From the NCBI GenBank assembly GCA_031310005.1, contig CM062385.1, positions 1,488,001 to 1,552,000 of the forward strand: 64,000 bases of DNA. Direction: 5' to 3'. Both the position numbers and the translations under genes were made by a program. Source of the DNA: Dactylellina haptotyla. Lineage: Eukaryota; Ascomycota; Orbiliomycetes; Orbiliales; Orbiliaceae. Below are positions 46,465-58,119 of this stretch, piece after piece; positions within the stretch are counted from its first letter, which is position 1, and each line of letters starts with the position of its first letter. The notes under the pieces were generated by a model. The model ran no database searches, was not told the origin of the DNA, and saw only the letters and a program-made list of their open reading frames with translations.

Positions 46465-49400
46465 AGTCGACAATGCACCCAGTTAGCACGGGACTGAATG
46501 GTCTCAGCACCCGCGTAGTGAATAGCTAGACAGTGGTGGGTCATTTGCTGCAGGAACGGTATGGCTTGCGTACACGGTGTCGCTATATTGGGGGGTAGTT
46601 TTTGTGATTTGTGCCAGCGAGCTGGTTTCACGAGCCTGGAGGTTCGCTAACATCATAATTATTTTAATTAATTTTCATTTTTGTTTTAATTTTCTCTTAA
46701 AAAAAAGTTTAAAATTATTATTATTTGGATGGACATACTGTTGCATATGCGGCTGTCTAGGCACTCGCTAGGATCGACACGAGAAACCCACACGCCTAGT
46801 TATTCCGAAGGCAATAGGCATCGAGCCTTTCGCGACTGGCGGTTTTATTTTACACCGTCGCTCGTTGGAAATGACCCCAAGACGATCCCAGCCATGGTCC
46901 GGTGCGCAGAGGAAGTGGCAGGAGGTTCAGAAAGTTCCAGGCCATAGGAGAGTATACGAGCGCACCGTTTCCCGGTCATTCCAAGCCTCCCACTCGTGGA
47001 CACGGCGATGTTTCAAAGGCGCCGGAAATTTAATAAAACAAAGCTGAAATCCGGGCTTAGCGAAAGGCTGGCTGGCGTCCTCCGTTTATCGCACACTTTT
47101 TTTTTTTCAAAAAAAAAAAGGGCTTTTTGCTCATTGGTGATGATGGTGGTTTTCTCCAGCGTCGCAGAGCGCCGATTAATTTCGTTATCGCCATTGCATA
47201 GCTAGCGCGATAAAGAATAAACGAAATGACATGAGCTCTAGTCGTGCAGATGTTTTAATTTCAGAGGCAGATCGTAAAGCCACTTTGCAGTACAACTTTT
47301 CGCCAGTGAGGAGAATTGTGAGGGAAAGGTCCGCAGGCGAGCGGAGGAGGCGACGGATCAGATGATGTACTGCGGAGTCGAGTCCACACCAACTAGCCAC
47401 GCAGACACATGTTTGTTGCAAATAATGTGTTGGTTGGGCGCCCAAGCGAGGCTGCGGGAGTTGCAGCTGGGAGTGGCACTCGAGCTTCGAATTCAGAGCT
47501 TGCGAAGCTGGGAAGCTGGAAGCTGGCTGGCCAGCCTTAGGTACCTACTCCACTCCACACCCATTGCATGGCATCGCTATCTAGCGAGCTGCTGGCAAGC
47601 TGGCAAGCTGCTCAACCTCTGTGATTCGGTTGCTGGATCGTGCATAATATACATGCTCGGGTGACAGGGCTAGCTTGTGCAATGGACCGAGCTCTCCCAT
47701 GTACCAGCCAACCGCAACGATTTAAAATCACATTCTTGCGACTTTTAAACCTCGCTAGCTTAGGAGCTGGCAGCTCGAAATGGGGAAGCTTCTGTCGAGC
47801 TCGAATTTGAAAAGGCATATGGCAGGGCAGGGCAGTGCAGAGGAGAGCAGAGCAGCACGAGCGCGAGCTTGGAGCTGCCAATCTGCCATTGCCAGTTCAT
47901 GCAGCCACCATCACACACATCCACAAGGGTCTATCCCAGAGATAGGCCTGCATCGAGGCCAGGGTCAAGGGGCGAGGTGTGTCCAGGAAGCATAGGACCG
48001 ACGACACGAGACGCAGGTGAAATTAACTGAATTTTCATACTGATGTTTGCCCGTCTTTCGTCCCCGGCCATCTTCTGTCTGCATGCACCTCCACCTTCTT
48101 CCTTCGCCCGGAGTTGCTGCGAATACAGCTATAGGTAGGCACCCAGTGCACCAGCGCATGTAGACCGCTTGGTACTGGCCGATTTTGAGGGATATATCAG
48201 ATTTCTACCAAAGGAAAGAACCCACACGCTATTGAAATTACTGAATTGTCTATACGTTGGCTTCATTTTGCCACCAGTAGTAAGAAGCGCAACGAAAATA
48301 TACCCTGGGAGTTGGAAAGACGGTAGGATCTTGCAAGTCTTCCGATGTGTCACCATCGACTATTCGTTGCACCACTGACGTCTAACCGGGACCTAAGAAT
48401 GATGAGCCGTTCGGCATCGACAACGATCAATTGAGAAGCTGTAGCACGGTTTAGCGAAAAGTAGCCATGATGTTTCGCTATCGATAGAGTAATCGATTAT
48501 GTATCGGGAGCTACAGAGCTTAAGCTATGTCGAACGGAGGCTCGTAGAAGCCGTAGAGGTCGCGAACAAGCGCCTTATCTAGATTAAAATGCAAAAATAT
48601 GGAAAGCTTCTCCACCGGCTGGTATGACATTGCATTCGGACCCACTCGACTAAGCTCTCTAAGTCTAGTATCTAGAATCAGCATTTTACTCTGAGGAGAA
48701 TTAAGTTACACACTCAACCTGGGGTACCGGGTACAAGCTATAGCGGATGGCATTAAACAATATTCCGCGTTTGGCCGGACCCTTCATCAACGATCCAATT
48801 TCTTCAGCAGAATGGCGCCTGCTAGCTCCTAATCGATAGGGCCCACCGTCAGGAAAGGTATGTTCATCTTTTGTGTACCCTTTATTAACTTTTGTCAACA
48901 CATCCGAGGAATTGCCTGTTTGATTTTAAAAATGCCTCTTCAGGACTAATATTCGGCGCTACCATAATAACGAAGCCCACCCTGGGAACCCGAGCTTGTT
49001 ATTCCGAACCGACGAGGCCGTTTTCCCTCCGGTTTTCCGGGGGAGCATTGGATTGTTCATATCCTCATTTGGATGTGGTTTCAATGCTTTGTGGGTCTTT
49101 CCGAAAGCTTCGAGAAGATCTTCGAAGGGCATGATAGCCCGATCAAAAGTGCGTATACGGTAAATGCGTCGGCAGGACATCTCGATATTCGACAATCATT
49201 GGGAGCAGAGCATTAAATTTAGGATTATACTTTTAAGACAACATGTTATCGGCTCTGATAGTGGTACCTGACGAAAACCAGCGAGACAATGTATCACGAG
49301 ACAGTGCAAAAACGGTATCAGAGGCGCCGTTTACTTTTTTAAACCCTTTTGCAATATTGTTTTATTATTGTTTGATGTTTCGTCCTTGGTTGGTGGAATG

Positions 49401-51176
49401 TTACTGCATAAATTTAGTACGCGTCCAACAGATATTGCCAACCTTCAAGGGGCGACGCATGTAACTGGGTTGAAGCCAATCCAGAAATTGATATACACTC
49501 ATTTCCTTTATCGATACCACGGCCGGGAAAAGGAATAAGAATGGAATGCCTACCACTTTAGAGCGTTTGAAAGTAATGGTACGGGTGGGGTGATGCTTCT
49601 CGGGCTTATCCCAACCCAGCTTCGACAACCGCACAAACCGGCAATCCCAAAGTTGGAAGCGAGAGCAAGCCCCCGAAGCTGGATAGATACAGGGAATTGT
49701 AGCCGCAGGCTCGGATCGCTAGATAATCATCCTATCGCTGCACCACACCCGCACTAGCGCTAACCTCTGGAATTAGTACGTGAAAAACAGGACTATTTTA
49801 GGATTATACCTCTAATCGATAGCGCACTTGAGCTATCCAGCCAAGCTCCTTCTTTTCTTCTTCCTTCCTTTCTTCTGTAATTTTAATATTTGTAGGATGA
49901 TTTTCCTTTTTCTTTTTTGTGGGACCCCAATTAGCCACGCTAAACTAAAAATGGAGCTATTACTATTGTGTTCGCTCTAGCTAGGCTTGAGAAGCAAGGG
50001 GATGGCGGTGAACCCATAGTTCGCAAACCGCTGTGCAACTGAGAATTCGGGTTGAAGTAGAATTTTTCACGCGTAGAGCATTGGTAGGGGAAAAATTCAG
50101 AAGAAAAAATAGCAAACTTCACAAACCAAACAAACTCGGTTGGAAAGATCTTAATTTTTTGCCAGCGTTGGTGGATGCTGACAGTTGCCCTAGAGGGTAG
50201 TTATGTTGAGGTTGCTCGAGAGACCAGGGCAAGTCTTTACCAGAAGCAAGCTAGTTGCATGAATGCTTGGAATGCATGTCGGTGACGATGGTCCTAAAAT
50301 ATGTCTACACAGGCCAAATCGACATGCTCGCCATGCACTACCCTGGTAGATGGGAGCTATCCTCCGGAAGAAGTAACCCAAATATGGTTTGGAGGCATTG
50401 GTGAACAACGGGCAAGTCATTGCGTGTATCGATAGCGAACCCCCCCCAAAAAAAAGAGAGAGAAAGAGATCCCGCTATCATGAAAGGTTTTTTTTTTTTG
50501 CGACTTGCCAAAATCGAGTTGGATACATCTGACAGGCCCACTCAGTTGATTCTCAAGACGTGCCATCCTAACCGTCTAGCTAGACGCTATCGAGTCCAAC
50601 AATGGTGTCGGCAACCTCGCTCTTGTTCGCTCGCACCCCGCAACCCAAACCCAACACCAGCATCACACCAGCATTGGCTCCCCGGGGCCAACATGTTTTA
50701 CCTGGAACGAACTCAAAACTTAGAGCAATGTTGGCTCGGTGTGTTATTTCTGGTGGTGGTTCACATCGACAACGTGGAAATTTTGACAATGCAATTAATA
50801 ATTTGCAAATCGAACGTTGTTGCAAAGTATCCCAAAACTGGAGCACTTTTACGCCGCGAAAATATAAGCCTTCAATTTTATTTGGTATACCTGTAATTTT
50901 GAGACGCGGCAGGGCAATGGATCGGCCTGCACGGGGGCCGATTGCGTAGGAGTAAGGTCGCGAACCCTCGATGCCACACCATACTAATAGGATGTCCCAA
51001 AAGGCCAATGGTATGCGCCCAGAAGCGGAGCCTATCGTAATTGTCGACAGTTGCAGCCTCCGGTTCCACTTCTAATCTAATTTCTTTTGTTAGCATATAG
51101 CGATCCTTAGCTTGACCCTTGTCGTTACGGCTTCTGCTTCTGCTTCTGCTCTTGTTCTTTACGTTTATATAATAAC
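46465..51176. other. 4.7 kb gene-poor region
   Basis: No frame longer than about 160 codons and none with a domain. The region is patchy: an AT-rich part (about 46640-46720), a T-run/A-run hairpin at about 47097-47119, an AGCT-dense block (47464-47878) and scattered ATCGATAG motifs (about 48480, 48834, 49816, 50430). A shared sequence TTTAGGATTATAC occurs near 49218 and 49796. It may hold decayed repeats or distant promoter elements of the HacA-like gene, but no element family can be named. Confidence 0.5.
47464..47878. repeat. Dense cluster of AGCT motifs
   Basis: Eighteen copies of the palindromic tetramer AGCT were counted by eye in about 415 bp, where one or two would be expected by chance. 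Several sit in AAGCTGG or AGCTGGCAAGCTGGCAAGCTG arrangements. Confidence 0.7.
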
Positions 51177-51266
51177 ATGCGAGATCCCCTCCCTCCTGGC
51201 TTCAATCGATATCTCGAGCTGCCATACTCAGCACGTCTTTGCCCACTCGCCCAACAGGCTTCTTAA
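51177..51266 (+). promoter_or_regulatory. Upstream ORF in the leader of the HacA-like gene
   Basis: A 29-codon frame starting MRDPLPPGFNRY, with the only ATG that I found in the ~1.1 kb before the main start at 52290. Upstream ORFs that limit translation are known in fungal HAC1/hacA mRNAs. Whether transcription starts upstream of 51177 is not shown, so its role is inferred. Confidence 0.45.
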
Positions 51267-52289
51267 TCTTAATCTTATTGACATCAAGAATCAGAACTTT
51301 TTGGCCTCTCTCTTTCACTTTTCCTCCCTACCAATTGACACGGCGTGTTGGCTCTCTGCTACCCTCATTGAATCCTTTTCTGATTATCGCTTAATTGCTG
51401 ACGATCAGATTATATCTTTATTCTTCACATATCGCGAAGAACAAGACTGGTCCGTCTGCCACGAGATCAAGAACCTTCTCATCTCATTGCTGCTGAGCCT
51501 CTATTTCCCGATATATACGGGATCAACCTCTCGCGCGACTATTCAAGAAAATAGCGTGGACGAGCTTTTTTTTTTTTTGCTAGACAAAGGATATTTTTTG
51601 GTATCTTCAAAACGTCTCGTATATCTGAAGGGAAAACCCCCCAGATACGCAATATATCCAGACAGCCTCATCCCCCTCAAACCCCAGCCAATTGTCCTGT
51701 TCAGCCCTCTTGAGCTACTCCTATATTGGTCTAATTTCGATCTTATAACCCTCTCGTTCTCGTTCACGCCTCGTACAGACTGTTCAGACGTCATATCTGC
51801 CTTGGCCATTCCAGCTCTATCTGAACGGATACGAGTCTCTTCTCGCTATTATACCTTCTGCCACCACCTGTCCAATTCGTATCCTACCGTCATAAAATTT
51901 GGTCCTGCCGAAGCCTCGATCGTCGGGACTCCTTCCTCTTTACACGGATACACATTTTACCCTCGTTTCTCTCTCTCTCTCTCTCTCTCTTTCTCCTGCC
52001 TTCGTGTTCCTCTAGACTTCGGTTGCAACCCTTGCTCAAAGGCTAGCTGCGAAGGGAAGCTCCTCTACACGACTTTTTCGCTTTTCTCCGCTGTATTTCT
52101 CTTAGTCTTCTTAAGCTGTGGCGAAGAGCTATTAGCCGAAACACACACACGGCAAGGCCAAGCTCCACCGAAATCGACAGGGTCTTTTTCAGGTTTCTGT
52201 TTCAGAATATTTGAAAACCATCCGCATCCAGTCGGAACACAACGCCGCCGCCGCAGAAGAGGCAAATTTGCAAGCAAGACTCCACCAAA
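51267..52289. promoter_or_regulatory. Pyrimidine-rich, ATG-free leader/promoter of the HacA-like gene
   Basis: About 1 kb of CT-rich sequence with a CT microsatellite (about 51969-51990). No ATG was found on the plus strand in this stretch, as expected if much of it is transcribed leader scanned by ribosomes. Confidence 0.5.
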
Positions 52290-53586
52290 ATGGACTTTGA
52301 TCTGGACCTCTACTACCCGTCTACCGTCTTCGCTGGCTTCGAGCCAAGCCTGGAGGAGACCGAAGCAGCCACCAAGGCCGCCCTGGAGGCCGAGCTTCGA
52401 GGCATGCGCGCCAGCTGCAGCTACACGGGCATGGAGCAGGACATGTTTCTGGATCCAACCTGGTCCGCGGCCGTTGCGGCCTCGGCTTCAGCTGCTGCTG
52501 CTGCTGCGAGCGCGACGGAGGCTTCCAGCTTGGTTGCCGCCAACCACAACCACAACCACAACCACCACAACATGGCCCACAACCACCACAACACATGCGG
52601 CAGCCCCATCTCCAACACCAACGACATTCTCATCAAAACTGAGCCGACCGAGAGCGGCTCGATGTCCCCGGAATCGTCCTCCCCAAAGAAGCGAAGACAG
52701 CCATGGGGAAGGCAATTGACGCCTCCTACCACCAATCTTCCTCCGAGGTACGTTGCACAGCCAATTCTTTTTTATCTTTCTATTTTTTATTTTTATTTTT
52801 ATTAGCTTTCTGCATCGCGAAATTGAACATTTAAAATTAACATCCGGTCTTCACAGGAAACGTGCCAAGACGGATGCTGAAAAGCAGCAGCGCGCCTACG
52901 AGAGAGTCATTAGAAACCGCAAAGCCGCTGAGACTTCTCGCCAGCGTAAGCAGGCCCAGCAAGACCAACTTGTGAGGGATTTACAAGTTGCCTTGAACGA
53001 GAACCGGGAACTCAAGGAGCGAATCGGTGCCATCCAGAAGGAATGCAAAGCCTACAAGTCTCGTACCACCCACCTGCAATTGCAACTTCAAGGCATCTCC
53101 AATGGCTCCACTGCCATGTCAACCCAATTCAAGGTTGAGGACGCTCCAATTACCCCAATAACTCCCATCACCCCCATCACCCCCATCACTCCCATCACTC
53201 CTACCAAGTCCGAGCTCAGCGATGCCTCGGACCACTACGTTAGCCCAGCAGCACTCACTTGCGAGTCGCCGAACAGCCATGGATACGAGGAAACAGTCTC
53301 CCCTACATCTTCCCTTGCTGGTTCGCCAGAGACCATGACTGAGGATGACAGCCCGAGGACCCCGAGAACTCCCCTCGACCTCAAGGGTAACATGTTCCCT
53401 AATATGTATAACCACTATCCTGCGTACTCTACAGAGTCCATTCTTCTTCCATCCAATGCAGAGCCACGTAAGATGGCAAATACCGTTGATCTTAACGAGC
53501 ATTTCAACGATGTCTTCACCCAATTGAATTACGACCGCAACACCGAGGGAACTCAGGTGCACGATTATGTCCAAAATATCTTCTAA
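52290..53586 (+). CDS. hacA: HacA/Hac1-like bZIP transcription factor
   Basis: Two exons, 52290-52747 and 52857-53586 (395 aa as read from DNA). The N-terminal part has alanine and His/Asn runs. The segment LTPPTTNLPPRKRAKTDAEK leads into a basic region (ERVIRNRKAAETSRQRKQ, residues ~167-184) and a leucine-zipper-like helix to ~215. The LPPRKRAKT lead-in is the hallmark of the fungal unfolded-protein-response factor HacA. After the zipper comes an unusual ITP tandem repeat (ITPITPITP..., ~250-267), then acidic and SP/TP-rich sequence ending NYDRNTEGTQVHDYVQNIF. HacA activates chaperone and secretory genes in the nucleus after IRE1-dependent cytoplasmic splicing; such a splice, if present here, would replace this C-terminus. 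Basic-region residues differ from the usual NRxAAQxSRxRK, so assignment to HacA itself is likely but not certain. Confidence 0.8.
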
Positions 53587-54087
53587 AACAAGAAAGAAAA
53601 AAAAAAGATTAAAAGCAAAAAGAGGACCCAAAAAAACAATGCATTCTGAGCCGTTATGTTTCTTTTTTGCTTGCATCTTACTGATTTCATCCTTCCTCCT
53701 AGTTTGCATTTCGCAACAGGGAAACTTCTTGTACCGCCCTGCCCACTCTTATCTTCTTACGAGGTGGGGTTTGTTCTCGAGAGCCACAGCGCGGGTATCA
53801 CACTATTATCACCAAAGAGTGATAGGCTTTCATCTGTCTTTTCTTTGAGTTCCTCCCCGTTTCTTTATTACTTGCCGCTGTGCAGAGGGGATTTGTTTTC
53901 AAAGGTGCTTCTGGGGTTTTTTGGATCTGCTTTTTGGGACACAGGAGAACTTTTTTATTATTATTGATTCTCATTCCTACAAAAAACAAAAAGAACCAAA
54001 CGGCGTTACATGGTCTATGGGATACAGGATAAAGGTATAGAGCTTTATATATATGGACTGGCTGGCGTTTTTTTTTTTTTCCTTTGA

Positions 54088-54128
<41 letters not shown>

Positions 54129-54715
54129 TTATCTGTTATAAGCGCCCTTCGAACTCGATGGGAGATGTACATACTCTACTAGCAGGAGAAGTGAAAAGAA
54201 TAAACGAAATAACAAGTAACCTGAAGCCGTCCCTCTTAGCATCCTTGTGAAGCAATTAAATGTGCTCCTGCAGCTAGCCTGTGCGCGAGACGAAGCCTGT
54301 GCCTGCCTGTTAAGAATGTAGCCCGTTGTGTTGTCGGTGTTGTTGTCGCACTTGGCCCGCCAACAATTTTCTGGAGCAGCGACCTCGAAACCTCACAATT
54401 TCATCTGCAGGGCATCCCGCATACATCTGCAGGCACCCCGCGGCTGCCATCGACCTCTCGTATCTGGTAAGCAGCCGTCGACACCCCGCCCTCGCCCCGC
54501 CACTACTATTAGCCCCTGCCGCATGTTGTATTTCTGTTGGCTAGGCCGTGGACGCATCCACCCAATCTGTCCTTGTTTGCTAATCAACGTCGACTCAAAA
54601 CAGCAATTATAGGCTATCATCTATCATCACGAGCGCCTTGGTGAGGGGTAACACCGTCCTAAAGATTGGTTTCTCTGCTAGCCTCAATTGTCTACCTCAA
54701 GCGTACAAGGTTGAA
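53587..54715. other. 3' flank of the HacA-like gene and promoter of the next gene
   Basis: T-rich probable 3' untranslated region with a CT microsatellite at about 54091-54124 preceded by a T run. The right part should hold the promoter of the 54716 gene. No gene seen. Confidence 0.55.
54091..54124. repeat. CT microsatellite
   Basis: About 17 CT units preceded by a T run, in the 3' flank of the HacA-like gene. Confidence 0.85.
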
Positions 54716-56174
54716 ATGCACACAGCCCACCGCATCAGCAAGCTCGCCAGCGCGGTTCCGAATGCTGTAGCTGGAGCCACGGGACCCGCTCGACTCCAGA
54801 AACCCGTTTCAACTGCCGGGCTCCTTAGAGCTTCGCGGCAATCATTATGCTGTCGGACGTATTCCTCGACTTCGACTCATGCTGAAGCAAATCGAACGAT
54901 AACAAACAAACTTGACCGCGAAACTGGCATCACTTCACAAGAGCATGTAGCATACTTCCATGGTGGAGACCCCCTGAGGCACGATGGTAACATAAAGATC
55001 GATTATTCGGAGATCACATACAGTGGCAGAAATATGGCGGGGAGAAAGCTTCTCCCGAGCGACGCACACGCTGAGGTTTATGCCGAATTCAAACCTCAAA
55101 CCGGAGTAATACGACCTGGTCCCACAGATATTCCAGGCGAACCTGTGCAAGTTCACATTCTCTATCGGGAACGAACCTCGCCACCCGAAAAAGTCTTAGA
55201 CAGCATCCGGAGGTTGTGCTTCAACCCGTCATATGTCGTCGCCAGCTCGCATCACAGAGATACAGTATTAAGTACGGATTTGGTAAACGTGCAACTTGGA
55301 TATGCCTCCCATGCGCTACCGTTCTCGCCAAGGCCAATGCTTCCAGCTTATAAACAGTGGAAAATATCAAATGGTGGGACTGGTTTGGAGAAGATTTTCA
55401 GATTTGATTCGTATGAAAGCGCTGTGGTGAGTGTCCTTGCCACCTCGTTTCTTTCTTGAACCGAAACTCAGATGGCTAATGTTCTCTGTTTCATTTTTTG
55501 ATGTTTAGGCATTTAGTGAGTCCTTAAAACGTAGAATTAAAATAAAAATCACAAAGGATATGGTTGTAGAACACCATCCGGCATATGGTGTTAGTGGGAG
55601 ACGAGTTTTCATCCGCTGGACTACACACGAACCGCGAGCGGGGATTTCGTCATTCGACATCAGTTGCGCCAAGCAAACTGATCGATTGGCGTCGAGTTTC
55701 AATGTCAAAGACGTACTCCCCGAGATTCTCGATTGGACCTTTGAGACAAGGTGGCCGAAGTCAACCCCTGCTAAGAGTTCTTCCACCACCCAGGCAGTGG
55801 CGCCCGAGACCGGACCATCTCCAAACTCGGGCGGCAAAAGCCAGACATCCGAGGGCTTGATGAGAATAATAGAGAATCTAATGGTGACAACGAAAGATCT
55901 TATGCAAGCTGCAGAAGATCCATCTATAGTAAAGAAGAGATTATCAGAAGCAACAGGAAACCTTGGACATATAATAGAAAGTATCAAGAAAGAGCAGTTT
56001 TCACAAGAATTCATGGAGAAAGAGGGGGAGAAAGAGAGCGAGAAAGAAGCAGCAGTTGAAAAGTGGCTGGAAAATACCAGTACGCCTAACGAAACCAATA
56101 AATTGGAGTGTTCCGACTCAGAGGCTCTATCAGATAAGCCATCTGCTGAGGTGAGCGGGCCCAAGACGATTTGA
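54716..56174 (+). CDS. Mitochondrial pterin-4a-carbinolamine dehydratase-like protein
   Basis: Exons 54716-55426 and 55509-56174 give 458 aa. The N-terminus (MHTAHRISKLASAVPNAVAG..., many Arg/Ser/Ala and no acid for ~50 residues) looks like a mitochondrial targeting peptide. A PCD-like domain spans about residues 225-305: FRFDSYESAVAFSESLKRRI, EHHPAYGVSGRRVFIRWTTH and FDISCAKQTDRLA, keeping the HHP, W..H and D positions of the PCD motif. PCD enzymes dehydrate 4a-hydroxytetrahydropterins, but several PCD-like proteins are structural, so catalysis is not certain. The C-terminal ~150 residues are helical and Glu/Lys/Ser-rich, possibly a coiled coil. This protein is far longer than the ~100-aa stand-alone enzyme. 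Confidence 0.8.
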
Positions 56175-56553
56175 ATCACCAAAACCTCGCTTCCGGGGAG
56201 TCGGAACTGGCTCCAATGGAGGGTGCCTTCAGACACGTCTCCAAGAAAACAAGCCCGAAAAGCCGCTAGGAGAGCAGTCGAAGGAGAGGAAGGAGTAAAC
56301 AATGATATATGATAGTAATGTGTATAATCATCCTTTTATGTAGATATAGATTAGTTGATAGACCCGCCCTGTATATTAATCCTTCATTCTAACCAATACC
56401 TTGGCTCTAGCACAGATCATAACAAAATTTTAGATCAAGCTTTTAGACCGCCAAAATTAAATGCATTCTCTGAACTCCATATCGCCAGTATAATGTGTTC
56501 GGGATAGCCAAAGGATTGTATAGAGACTATAGATTACAGGTCTTATATAGATA
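56175..56553. other. Spacer between convergent PCD-like and COX16 genes
   Basis: 379 bp of AT-rich sequence that should contain both 3' untranslated regions; nothing else seen. Confidence 0.6.
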
Positions 56554-57078
56554 TTATTTCGAGCGCTCCCATAGATTTTCACTTTCCCCGGGTAATCGCT
56601 CAACCCGCTTTTGTTCCCAGTTGTCAAGGTCCTTTGACATAAGGCGCTGTCCATAAGAGAATAGTACTTTAGCAACTGGGGTAATATTGTGTGAATGGGA
56701 GAGCTTATTTTAATCACTCGACTTACGTAGTACTCCTCATTCATATCAATCTGCCTTCTATCCTTTTCTAATCCCATGGCTTCCTCTTGTGACATCTATT
56801 TCATAGCGCAGAGCGATTCTGTGAGCCGTGCTGATTTCGTCTTGTATGGTATTGAGTCGCGGCGAGGAGCATATTTATACCTTTCTAACTCTGCGGTCGT
56901 GTCTTTCATACCGCAATGCTTGGGCCGGTGTCAAGAAGAATGCGCCGGCAAGCATGGTCATTATAAACGGAAGTCCGAATAGAGCGAACGGATGTCGCTT
57001 GAGTTGTCGGCGGTACTTTGCGGCGATTGTATTCTCCCAAGATGAGGATCGAAAAGGTTTCGACTGGAATGTCGGCAT
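56554..57078 (-). CDS. COX16: COX16, cytochrome c oxidase assembly factor
   Basis: Three exons on the minus strand, 56881-57078, 56727-56795 and 56554-56646, give 119 aa, the expected size. Recognisable blocks are KRHPFALFGLPFIMTMLAG (single transmembrane segment), LTPAQALRYERHDRRVRK, KDRRQIDMNEEYY and KDLDNWEQKRVERLPGE. Cox16 is a mitochondrial inner-membrane protein that helps build cytochrome c oxidase, acting on Cox1/Cox2 modules. The ATG at 57078 (MPTFQSKPFRS) is preferred because it gives the family-typical start; an in-frame ATG at 57243 would add 55 residues. Reading through either intron gives false C-termini, so the short exons 2 and 3 matter. Confidence 0.94.
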
Positions 57079-58119
57079 TGCGAAGCGTAGCTCTGGAGAT
57101 ATAATATCTCTACGGCATCCAATCAACAAAAACGGAGGGGAGGGTAGGTTTTCCGGTGGTTGTTCACGAGATGGATACGGAATTCGACTATGAAAATCGA
57201 TCACAATCGAATCGAAAGCAGAATTGAAAGCTTCGCAACACACAAAAATACAACACTGGCTGGGTGGCCTGACAAGAGTTGCCTGTGAGTACTCGAGCGG
57301 GATGGCTTTCGTCTATAAGAAACAATCCGAGTATCCTAACGTGATGCTAATAAACATTAAGAATAAAGGCAGTAACACGGCGTTTTTAGATATAAATGTT
57401 CGCTCCAATTATATTACGGGTATCGTACGGTCGTGGTCGTTCGATCAATGATAACTCGAGACCGTTCCGGCCCGTGAAAGACCTCCAGATTGCAAACATC
57501 GATAAACCAAGCGAGGTGTTGAGGAGCGAGTCCCCGCTAGGTAACAGGCCGATGGGTAGTTTGGAACAAGACGGTATTCGAATCCGTGGTTCCACGTAAA
57601 CGGCTAGACTTTTCAAACGCCATGCGTGCTTCGGCCAGTCATGTCACCGGATTTTCACCAACGACCCCGCTTACTAAACAAAATCTGTGTGCTCTTGAGT
57701 TTCAAAAAGGGCGGCTCCCTTTACCCGCATCTTCGGGATGGAAGGTGCAGCCGGAGCGGGAGTGGTTCCTGTGTCTGATACTTATAGCTTCGGCCCCCTC
57801 GACAGGCTCTCAGTTCGCCTCCGTCGTATTGATAATACATTTATAATACATTTCCTAAGACTTCGAGAAAGAAAGACATACCAAGATTCTTCGATATCGA
57901 CAGACGATAATTTTCCCAGCAACAAGTCGTGGAATGATAACAGCACCTTCCTCTTCTCCTCCTCTCACATCCCTCTCCGATATCCAAAACCTCCATCTTT
58001 TCGCGGCGTTTTCGAGACCGAGGTCGTCTGGCCTGTTCACTACGAAACAACACATCCTGGCCCGAAACATATAGCCGCACGGTCAATCAATCAATCAAGC
58101 CTCATCCCTATGCACAACG
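57079..58119. promoter_or_regulatory. Divergent region between COX16 and the CaaX-box gene
   Basis: About 1 kb containing both promoters. An imperfect hairpin lies at about 57561-57594 (TGGAAC ... GTTCCA around ACGG ... CCGT). A 165-codon frame starting at 57738 may include an upstream exon of the next gene, but no good donor site was found. Confidence 0.45.

Noticed and set aside
48490-48660. Weak Glu/Arg-rich reading (VERRLVEAVEVANKRL) that might be a transposon scrap
   Set aside because: Only about 30 residues with stops around it and no match that I can name; too short to call an element.
51112-52719. Open frame of 535 codons on the plus strand across the HacA-like leader and into the coding region
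   Set aside because: The frame contains no ATG at all and starts only with TTG. The sequence is pyrimidine-rich, which removes stop codons, and the overlapping 52290 frame is clearly the real gene.
55505-56302. 265-codon minus-strand frame opposite the PCD-like gene
   Set aside because: It is the antisense of a well-supported exon, with no domain of its own.
57561-57594. tRNA T-arm-like hairpin (GGTATTCGAATCC within an imperfect palindrome)
   Set aside because: The T-arm stem and loop lengths are wrong for a tRNA, and no anticodon or D arm could be aligned. It is only an imperfect inverted repeat.
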